Below, in pieces: positions 1 to 4,764 of a stretch of DNA of 5,546 bases. The notes beneath the pieces were generated by a model that saw only the letters and a list, made by a program, of their open reading frames with translations, was not told the DNA's origin and ran no database searches. Source of the DNA: an uncultured Phycisphaera sp. Its GTDB lineage: Bacteria; Planctomycetota; Phycisphaerae; Phycisphaerales; SM1A02. How positions within the stretch are numbered: position 1 is the first letter of the stretch; every line of letters starts with the position of its first letter. Position numbers and translations under genes: made by a program. The stretch spans positions 1-5,546 of the forward strand of contig CALDQF010000399.1 of the NCBI GenBank assembly GCA_937911845.1, read 5' to 3'.

Positions 1-111
1 GAATGTCCGGTATGGCATTTAACACGTGGCACCCATGCTACGCATGAAGTGAAGACGGTGTCGGCACCAGAATTCGATGGACCATGACCAACCCGGGAGT
101 ACGTTGCATGC

Positions 112-717
112 ATGATTCGCCTCGGGCCAGCCCATGCCGACTCGCTTGCCGACGCCGCCCTCGATCACCTCGCCCACGCCCACTTGGCAGTGGTCGCAGG
201 AAGCGCGAAAAGTCGAACGCAGTTTGGCTCGGCCGTGCTTCGGCGCCTTGATGGTTTTGAATCTTGCCGATCTATCCGCGTTGCGCCTTCACGTGATCAC
301 CGCCCCGAAGCCATCTTGATGCGACTGCGACACAGTTTGTCCAAGCAAACACATCCGAACACGGTGTTGGATAAAAAATGCGAACCCATCAACGAACGTC
401 TGGCTCTCGGAAGTGAGTACAGATCGATCATGCAAAGCATTCATCAGCATCTCCGTTCGGTCGACGACTGTCGGTGGCAAGTGGTACTTTGGCCAGACGC
501 CGGGCTGATGGCCGAGCGGTGGCCCGACATCTTTGATCAAGTGATCGAAGTGGTGCAGCATGCAGTACGGCTGCGTGAATTCCGAGACGAAGAACCTCCC
601 ACCCTGCACCGATGGATCCTGCTGGGCTCGTCCGCGCTGGAAGATCGTGTGGAAAACCCATTGGGTCCGCTCCGCAGGAGCGATGGTCTACCTGGTTTGC
701 TCCTCAAGCTCACCTGA
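112..717 (+). CDS. Putative ExeA/GspA-like AAA ATPase with degenerate P-loop
   Basis: This 201-residue protein has no motif that settles its function. Its segment order resembles the AAA core of ExeA/GspA/TniB-type ATPases. A helix (about residues 7-23) leads into a strand and loop, LAVVAGSAKSRTQFGSAVLRRL beginning at residue 25, which sits where Walker A is expected. A Walker B-like strand, WQVVLWPDAG, lies at 122-131, and a sensor-like strand, RWILLGSSALEDRV, at 167-180. The family consensus GxxxxGK[ST] is not intact because threonine falls where the catalytic lysine should be, and the usual DE pair of Walker B is reduced to a single Asp. If the resemblance is real, ATP hydrolysis is probably lost. 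It is shorter than full ExeA proteins and lacks their N-terminal FGL..PF segment. The ATG at 112 has GGGAG 12 bases upstream, a weak and rather distant ribosome binding site. The DNA methyltransferase gene follows after 28 bases on the same strand, so co-transcription is plausible. The family call is inference; the reading frame is more secure than the function. Confidence 0.5.
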   Translation: MIRLGPAHADSLADAALDHLAHAHLAVVAGSAKSRTQFGSAVLRRLDGFESCRSIRVAPSRDHRPEAILMRLRHSLSKQTHPNTVLDKKCEPINERLALGSEYRSIMQSIHQHLRSVDDCRWQVVLWPDAGLMAERWPDIFDQVIEVVQHAVRLREFRDEEPPTLHRWILLGSSALEDRVENPLGPLRRSDGLPGLLLKLT

Positions 718-730
718 CGCCCACACGCGC

Positions 731-736
731 TACAAT
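731..736 (+). promoter_or_regulatory. Possible -10 box (TACAAT) before the DNA methyltransferase gene
   Basis: TACAAT matches the sigma-70 -10 consensus at five of six positions and ends nine bases before the ATG at 746. No good -35 box lies 17 bases upstream. If it is used, transcription would begin almost at the start codon and give a near-leaderless mRNA, which fits the lack of any Shine-Dalgarno sequence there. A chance match is quite possible. Confidence 0.2.
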
Positions 737-745
737 CTGCAACTG

Positions 746-1747
746 ATGTCCTCTCCCACGGAGCCAAATCGCCCAGGTGGGTACGCCCTCCCGACTGGGG
801 CCTTGCAAGCCCAACGACGTGCCAAGCGTGAGCTGGAACAAGCCGATATCCATCTGCTGGGGGACGCCGCCAAACCCCATGAACCCACCAAAGGTCGCCT
901 CAAGGCAGCACACTCGGCCCGAAACCCCAACACACGGGTGTACGTGGGAGATTGCCGCGACGTATTGGCCAAACTTCCAGAACGTGGCGAAGTAGATTTG
1001 ATTTTTGCCGATCCGCCGTTCAACTGGGATGTCCCGTACGAATCATGGCGCGATGGCATGAGCCGCGCAGAGTACGAACGCTTCACGTTTGATTGGCTCG
1101 ACGGCTGCATCGAAGCGCTTTCGCCCACCGGCTCCTTGTGGGTCAATATTCCGGACGACACGGCGGCCGAAATTGTGTTGCACCTCAAGCGTCGCGGCCT
1201 CACCATGATCAACTGGTGCGTTTGGCATTTTCGGTTTGGTCAAAATCGAGACTCCTCGTTCATCATGAGCAAGGTGCACGCGCTGTATTTCGCCAAAGAT
1301 CCAGACCAGCGCATTTGGAATCCCGAGCACATCATGGAACTTTCGGACCGTGCAAGTGTGTATGCCGATCCCAGAACAATGGCCAAAGATCAGAACAAGG
1401 GCCTTCGCCTTCCCATGGACGTCTGGTACGGGAAGTACTGGGGGCGCATTCAGGGAAACAACAAGGAACGCCGGCACCAGCATCACAACCAAATTCCTGA
1501 GGTCTATTTGGAACGCGTGATTTTGGCCTGCTCCAATGAAGGCGACCTGGTTTTGGACCCCTTCTTGGGTAGTGGGGGAACTTGCACGGTGGCCAAAGCA
1601 TGGGGAAGACGTTCGATTGGTATTGAACACTCAGCTGTCAATGCCAAAAGCGCCTGGGAACGCATTCAAGCTGGCATGGTGCGCCAAGGGGCCGCGGTAA
1701 CCCCAACCGAAGAGGCTTCACTCAATCGCCGCCGACGGTCGGATTGA
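746..1747 (+). CDS. Beta-class DNA N4-cytosine/N6-adenine methyltransferase, solitary
   Basis: This 333-residue protein transfers a methyl group from S-adenosylmethionine to an exocyclic amino group of adenine or cytosine in DNA. The catalytic motif IV, DPPFNW, is at residues 89-94 within VDLIFADPPF. The SAM-binding motif I, DPFLGSGGTC, is at 271-280, preceded by a motif X-like segment (NQIPEVYLERVILACS, 248-263) and followed by GRRSIGIE (287-294). The order IV, then variable region, then X and I defines the beta class, which includes CcrM, RsrI and MboII. Residues 185-245 probably hold target recognition, including a basic, histidine-rich stretch (ERRHQHHNQ). About 60 polar residues precede the core. 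The frame stays open back to an ATG at 560, deep inside the preceding gene. I prefer ATG 746, which avoids overlap and still leaves the whole core. No restriction endonuclease gene is present in the window, so it may be an orphan regulatory methyltransferase. The target sequence cannot be read from the protein. The C-terminus (NRRRRSD) overlaps the convergent epimerase gene by 26 bases. Confidence 0.9.
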   Translation: MSSPTEPNRPGGYALPTGALQAQRRAKRELEQADIHLLGDAAKPHEPTKGRLKAAHSARNPNTRVYVGDCRDVLAKLPERGEVDLIFADPPFNWDVPYESWRDGMSRAEYERFTFDWLDGCIEALSPTGSLWVNIPDDTAAEIVLHLKRRGLTMINWCVWHFRFGQNRDSSFIMSKVHALYFAKDPDQRIWNPEHIMELSDRASVYADPRTMAKDQNKGLRLPMDVWYGKYWGRIQGNNKERRHQHHNQIPEVYLERVILACSNEGDLVLDPFLGSGGTCTVAKAWGRRSIGIEHSAVNAKSAWERIQAGMVRQGAAVTPTEEASLNRRRRSD

Positions 1748-2915
1748 AAAGGTCGCCAACTTCGTCCAACAAAGGGATCACGGACTTTTTCAAGAGCGTG
1801 ATGCGATCCGGTAGATCCGCAAGAATTTGGGCCATCTTCATGGCGGCAGTGCCATCGCCGTACAGGCTTTTCGCTTCTTTTGATAACACTCTGAAAGAGT
1901 CTGATTGAGCTGTTGACAAGGCGGTCCGAATGGCTGAAGGATCTGCTGGAACAGACAAGACGTTGGCGGCGCGTTCTCGACCCTCCTGTCGATCGCCAAT
2001 GTCGATGGCGGGAAGTCCGGCGGTGGTGCTTTCCATAACGCCACTGCTGGAGTTGCCCACCAAAACCGAAGCGCGGCGCAGGCAACCCCACCAGATTCTT
2101 GGAGGAAGGTTGACGACTTGGGTGGCGTTGGGACGTTCCGCACAGAACGAGGCCCCGACTTTACGCAAAGCACGCCCTCCTGCATCGGCGTTGGGGAAGC
2201 ACACCACCATCGGTGCGTCAATATTTTCCAGCGCGGTGAACACAGCACGTCCTTGGGCGATGGGATCCTCGTCCAAGGTGACTGGGTGCACCGCCACCAA
2301 GATGGTCGACGCGTCGACAGGCTGCCCCACTGCCTGAAACACCGCTTCGTCTCCGACGTCCGGATCGTGCACAAACGTATCCAAGGACGCCGCGCCCACT
2401 TTATGGATCCGCCACGGTTCTTCGCCCATCCGACGCAACCGATGGGCCGCTTTGGCCGTGGTGACCATGTGGATTGAAGCAAGCTGAGTCAACGCGTTGC
2501 GAATCGCGTGATCGATCACTCCCAAACTCGCTTCGCCGCCTTCAACGTGAGCAATGGGGATACGCATGGTCATGGCCGCAATAGCGGGCGCAAGCATTTC
2601 AAAACGATCGGCCGTGACCAAAGCAACGTCGGGGCGCATTTTGGCGAAGCACTGCGCGAAGCCCAGTTGGGCACGGCCGCCGGAAGCCGCCATGTCCACA
2701 TCGCGGTCCCCACCCAAGCAAGGAATGCGATGTGGCACCTCGTAGCCTTCTCCTTCAACTTCGGCGATAGCCGCGCCGTATTCATGGTCCACCATCGCGG
2801 CCGTGGCCACCAAAATGGGATCCAATTCTGGATGAGCATGAAATGCGGCGACCGGACGACGGAGATGGCTCCAATCCGCTCGAGAAGAAGTCACAACAGC
2901 CACACGAAGAGTCAT
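1722..2915 (-). CDS. neuC: UDP-N-acetylglucosamine 2-epimerase, hydrolysing (NeuC/NnaA type)
   Basis: This 397-residue enzyme belongs to the family that converts UDP-GlcNAc (GDP-GlcNAc in LegG-type members) to free ManNAc plus the nucleotide, the entry step of sialic acid and related nonulosonic acid synthesis in the cytoplasm. The N-terminus MTLRVAVVTSSRADW matches the family's VTGTRAEY opening. Other family landmarks are ADRFEMLAPAIAAM (102-115), IPIAHVEGGEASLGVIDHAIR (starting at 119), MGEEPWRIHKVGAASLD (163-179), VAVHPVTLDED (207-217), PNADAGGR (241-248), and VGNSSSGVMES (286-296) followed by IDIGDRQEGR (304-313). Length is normal for the family at about 380-390 residues. The start is fixed by homology: upstream codons reach 3203 but run through the divergent methyltransferase gene. 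Two positions differ from the usual pattern: Ala replaces Gly in GDR[FY]E, and Ser replaces Gly in TGTRAE. The active-site carboxylates and the GNSSSG loop remain. No neuB, neuA or legionaminate genes are visible, so the exact sugar nucleotide and end product are open. It is divergent from the 2935 gene and tail-to-tail with the DNA methyltransferase. Confidence 0.9.
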   Translation of the reverse strand: MTLRVAVVTSSRADWSHLRRPVAAFHAHPELDPILVATAAMVDHEYGAAIAEVEGEGYEVPHRIPCLGGDRDVDMAASGGRAQLGFAQCFAKMRPDVALVTADRFEMLAPAIAAMTMRIPIAHVEGGEASLGVIDHAIRNALTQLASIHMVTTAKAAHRLRRMGEEPWRIHKVGAASLDTFVHDPDVGDEAVFQAVGQPVDASTILVAVHPVTLDEDPIAQGRAVFTALENIDAPMVVCFPNADAGGRALRKVGASFCAERPNATQVVNLPPRIWWGCLRRASVLVGNSSSGVMESTTAGLPAIDIGDRQEGRERAANVLSVPADPSAIRTALSTAQSDSFRVLSKEAKSLYGDGTAAMKMAQILADLPDRITLLKKSVIPLLDEVGDLFNPTVGGD

Positions 2916-2918
2916 GAC
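2911..2918. repeat. Perfect 8-bp palindrome GTCATGAC at the divergent start region
   Basis: GTCATGAC reads the same on both strands and contains the epimerase start codon on the minus strand (2915-2913) as well as an in-frame ATG for the plus-strand methyltransferase (2914-2916). It may be only a by-product of two genes that each could begin Met-Thr. Its position could also suit a dimeric regulator, but nothing else supports that. Confidence 0.4.
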
Positions 2919-2934
2919 CTGCGACGATACTGCC

Positions 2935-3645
2935 ATGAGCAAACAACTGTCTGCGCATGCCAGATGGGCTGAGTTGTCCGATGGTTTGTATCTGGCCAAA
3001 GGCCGGTGCCCAACCACCATCGCCAAGCACTTGGACCAGTGCTTGGGTGAACCAGCGCAGGTTCTGGATGCCGGCTGCGGCACGGGTGCGATTCTTGCGG
3101 CTTGGCCACGCGAAATCGAACGGACAGGGTTTGACCACGATTCGGGATTGGTAAAGCATGCCGCCCAACGATCACAACCCGGGCTTCGGTACCTGATCGG
3201 CACCTTCGCCGAACCTCCAGCCGGGTCTTTCCAATCGGTTTTGGCGCTTTTCGCCGCGCTTCAGTACGTCTTGGATGATGAGGCACGTCAGCAGGCTGTC
3301 ATGGCCCTGCAATCTCGAGTAACCCAGGGTGGCACCTTGGCGATCGAGCTCGGACCAGATCCTGACACCATGGACCCGCCTATGGCCATTTGGACCAGGT
3401 GGCGGGCCGCAGACGGACAATGGTGGATGCGACGGGCCATGGCCACCCCCAAAGATCAAACGCTCGCCATCGAATTCCAATTTCACCGAGGCGGGCCGGC
3501 AAGCCCTGTAGTGCATCACGACACCCATTTGATTCGGCCCGTGAGGCGAGACTGGTGGATCGCCCAGTTTCCTCCCCCCTTCTGGACGGTCAGATTTGAC
3601 CACATTCCCGGAGGCGGCCCTCTTTTGATCGCCTCAAGAGCGTGA
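2935..3645 (+). CDS. Class I SAM-dependent methyltransferase, substrate unknown
   Basis: This 236-residue soluble protein has the Rossmann-like methyltransferase fold. The SAM-binding motif I, QVLDAGCGTGAILAAW, is at residues 42-57. The acidic residues after strand 2 lie in GFDHDSG (65-71), the motif IV-like strand SVLALFAALQYV is at 101-112, and the strand TLAIELGPDP is at 134-143. The first half is typical of the Methyltransf_25/11 superfamily. The second half (150-236) is rich in Trp, Pro and Arg and resembles no subfamily I can name, so the acceptor (small molecule, lipid, sugar or protein) is unknown. An in-frame ATG at 2914 would add seven residues (MTCDDTA) and make the start overlap that of the epimerase. 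I chose 2935 because MSKQ is a natural N-terminus and leaves a short gap, but neither ATG has a good ribosome binding site at proper spacing. Being divergent from NeuC, it could share regulation with it, and a role in modifying the same glycan is conceivable but unproven. Confidence 0.8.
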   Translation: MSKQLSAHARWAELSDGLYLAKGRCPTTIAKHLDQCLGEPAQVLDAGCGTGAILAAWPREIERTGFDHDSGLVKHAAQRSQPGLRYLIGTFAEPPAGSFQSVLALFAALQYVLDDEARQQAVMALQSRVTQGGTLAIELGPDPDTMDPPMAIWTRWRAADGQWWMRRAMATPKDQTLAIEFQFHRGGPASPVVHHDTHLIRPVRRDWWIAQFPPPFWTVRFDHIPGGGPLLIASRA

Positions 3646-3682
3646 TTTTCAGCCGTCAGAACAGAGCAATTGTCCCGGGGAG

Positions 3683-3691
3683 TGGTATTCT
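3683..3691 (+). promoter_or_regulatory. Candidate extended -10 promoter of the helix-turn-helix membrane protein
   Basis: TGGTATTCT fits the extended -10 pattern TGnTATAAT at six of eight fixed positions. Transcription would start near 3698, giving a leader of about 30 bases that contains the ribosome binding site. No good -35 box lies upstream, which is usual for extended -10 promoters. The gap between genes is only 82 bases, so read-through from the preceding methyltransferase gene is also possible. Confidence 0.3.
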
Positions 3692-3713
3692 GTTCTATTC
3701 GAACGGCACCGTC

Positions 3714-3718
3714 AGGAG
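3714..3718 (+). promoter_or_regulatory. Ribosome binding site AGGAG for the 3728 gene
   Basis: AGGAG lies nine bases before the ATG at 3728. It supports that start over the nearby ATG at 3737, which would cut into the first strand of the N-terminal domain. Confidence 0.65.
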
Positions 3719-3727
3719 ATTTTCACC

Positions 3728-4597
3728 ATGGCCGACATGTTCTACAGCCTCCAAGAAGCCTGCTCCAAACTCGGCAAGACCGAGGAAGAAGTCAAAGCCC
3801 TCGTTGCCTCGGGGCAACTGGAAGAAATCCGGGACGGTAAAGACCTGAAATTTGCCGCAGCCGATATTGACGTGTTGGCCGGAAGCAACGACAGCGTTGG
3901 TGATCTCGATGATGCCCTCGGGGGTCTTGGTCTGGAAGACACTTCAGGGCAATCGGGCTTTGGTTTGGGACTGGCCGACACCGGCACAGGACTTGGACTG
4001 AGCGACACTTCCGAAAGCACCGGCGTTTCGATGTTCGATACAGCGGCGCCCGCAGGTGGGACTGCCGGTGGGACTGGTGCCAGTCTGGAAGACTGGGTCG
4101 ACGACGACCCGGAAGCCACCCAAATTGGTGATGCGATCGGTGATGACCTTTCGCTCGAAGCCGTTGGATCTGGTTCCGGCCTGTTGGACCTGACTGCAGA
4201 CTCAGACGACACCGCCCTCGGTGCGGAACTGCTGGATGAAGCCTTCAACGACGACAACGATGCCGACATGCCGGCTGGGGCCACTGGCCTGTTTGATGCC
4301 GCAAGTTCCGTCGCCCCGGTCGTGGCCGCGGCCCCAATGGCAACACCTCTTGCCTCGGCAGAACCCGAAGTTCAGGATGGTGGCGGGTCTGGACTGGCGA
4401 TCGGTATTTCCGTGGTCGTGCTGCTGGCCTTGGGTGTGGTGCTTTGGATTGCTGTCGCTTCCGTCACGGGAATCACTCCTAGCTTGGTGACTTCGATCGC
4501 CGAAGCAGGAGGCGTGGTCGTAGCGGGCGGAATTGCCGGTGGAGCGTTGGTTGTCGGAGCCATTGGCTTCTTCTTTGGCCGCATCGCTCTCGATTGA
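3728..4597 (+). CDS. Putative helix-turn-helix domain protein with acidic linker and C-terminal membrane anchor
   Basis: This 289-residue protein has three parts. Residues 5-51 (FYSLQEACSKLGKTEEEVKA onward, ending DLKFAAADIDVLA) fit the short excisionase/MerR-like winged helix pattern: 'sLqEaa..LG.s.eeV..lv..G.l...rdG..l.F...DId.L'. Residues 52-218 form a long, probably disordered linker rich in Asp, Gly, Ser and Ala. It contains three copies of GLGLxDT (66-72, 79-85, 88-94), a GGTA/GGTG repeat (110-117) and the segment GSGSGLLDLTADSDDTALGA (147-166), which I recall in similar form from planctomycete proteins. Residues about 222-248 and 261-284 are hydrophobic enough for two membrane-spanning helices, the second rich in glycine. 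The short tail is FFFGRIALD. There is no signal peptide, so the N-terminal domain should face the cytoplasm with both helices as a hairpin anchor. The function is unknown: it could be a membrane-tethered DNA-binding protein, or the domain may bind protein rather than DNA. It is followed by the prepilin-like gene after 167 bases. Confidence 0.8.
   Translation: MADMFYSLQEACSKLGKTEEEVKALVASGQLEEIRDGKDLKFAAADIDVLAGSNDSVGDLDDALGGLGLEDTSGQSGFGLGLADTGTGLGLSDTSESTGVSMFDTAAPAGGTAGGTGASLEDWVDDDPEATQIGDAIGDDLSLEAVGSGSGLLDLTADSDDTALGAELLDEAFNDDNDADMPAGATGLFDAASSVAPVVAAAPMATPLASAEPEVQDGGGSGLAIGISVVVLLALGVVLWIAVASVTGITPSLVTSIAEAGGVVVAGGIAGGALVVGAIGFFFGRIALD
4055..4078 (+). repeat. Tandem 12-bp repeat inside the acidic linker
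   Basis: GGTGGGACTGCC is followed directly by GGTGGGACTGGT, differing at two bases, and encodes GGTA then GGTG at residues 110-117. Being in frame and inside a low-complexity linker, it looks like a recent small duplication that changes linker length without disturbing the protein. Confidence 0.75.
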
Positions 4598-4632
4598 CCG
4601 AAGGCCAACGCTTTCCCAATCTGGACCCAAAC

Positions 4633-4642
4633 AAAGATCTTT
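4633..4642. repeat. Perfect 10-bp palindrome AAAGATCTTT
   Basis: The site lies 36 bases after the stop codon of the 3728 gene. It could be a protein-binding site or mere chance; as a hairpin it has too short a loop to be stable. It overlaps no coding sequence. Confidence 0.3.
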
Positions 4643-4660
4643 TGCAATCTTGAACGTCTC

Positions 4661-4681
4661 TGGCCAGCTGAACGCTGGCCA
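4661..4681 (+). terminator. Perfect stem-loop between the 3728 gene and the prepilin gene
   Basis: TGGCCAGC (4661-4668) pairs fully with GCTGGCCA (4674-4681) around the five-base loop TGAAC. The 8-bp, GC-rich stem begins 63 bases after the stop at 4597. There is no T-tract on either strand, so it is not a classical intrinsic terminator. It may stabilise the 3' end of the upstream mRNA, act as a weak or factor-assisted terminator, or be part of the leader of the prepilin gene. Confidence 0.4.
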
Positions 4682-4708
4682 AAGGCTGTCGCATTGATGA
4701 TTTAGAAG

Positions 4709-4737
4709 TTGGCAAATGCGCACGCCGTCCTTACGGT
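4709..4737 (+). promoter_or_regulatory. Candidate promoter of the prepilin-like gene
   Basis: TTGGCA (4709-4714, five of six matches to the -35 consensus) is followed after 17 bases by TACGGT (4732-4737, a weak -10 with three of six matches). The start of transcription would be near 4744, about 20 bases before the ATG and just ahead of the ribosome binding site. The spacing is good but the -10 is poor. Confidence 0.25.
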
Positions 4738-4753
4738 GACAGTGTCAATCAAG

Positions 4754-4759
4754 AGGAGG
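4754..4759 (+). promoter_or_regulatory. Strong ribosome binding site AGGAGG for the prepilin-like gene
   Basis: A full AGGAGG stands five bases before ATG 4765. It decides this start over the overlapping ATG at 4760, which is in another frame. It is the strongest ribosome binding site in the window, in keeping with an abundant pilin-like product. Confidence 0.85.
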
Positions 4760-4764
4760 ATGGC

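Noticed and set aside
1..87. Open plus-strand frame entering from the left edge and ending at TGA 85-87 (28 codons, ending APEFDGP)
   Set aside because: It could be the tail of an upstream gene, but it is too short, has low GC at third positions and shows no recognisable motif; a second frame ends at 20-22 and the minus strand has an open frame too.
560..745. Upstream extension of the DNA methyltransferase to ATG 560 or 683
   Set aside because: It would overlap the preceding gene by 35 to 158 bases and adds sequence with no family resemblance; ATG 746 keeps the whole core.
1043..1630. 195-codon open frame antisense to the DNA methyltransferase
   Set aside because: It lies wholly opposite a gene with clear catalytic motifs and shows no domain of its own.
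1723..1746. Imperfect inverted repeat (CCGA/TCGG with CAAT/ATTG) at the convergent gene ends, as a bidirectional terminator
   Set aside because: The inner stem is only four pairs with a bulge on one side, and neither strand has a T-tract after it.
2916..3203. Upstream extension of the epimerase frame by 96 codons
   Set aside because: The family's conserved N-terminus begins at MTLRVAVV (2915); the extra codons lie antisense to the SAM methyltransferase motif region and have no coding character of their own.
1790..3648. Shared 13-mer TCAAGAGCGTGAT near 1792 and near 3633
   Set aside because: One is inside the epimerase gene, the other at the end of the methyltransferase gene, in unrelated contexts; a single match of this length is expected by chance in a window of this size.
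3742..4284. Long serine/proline-rich open frame antisense to the 3728 gene
   Set aside because: Its composition is the mirror of the Asp/Gly/Ser-rich linker codons on the other strand; it has no ribosome binding site or recognisable domain.
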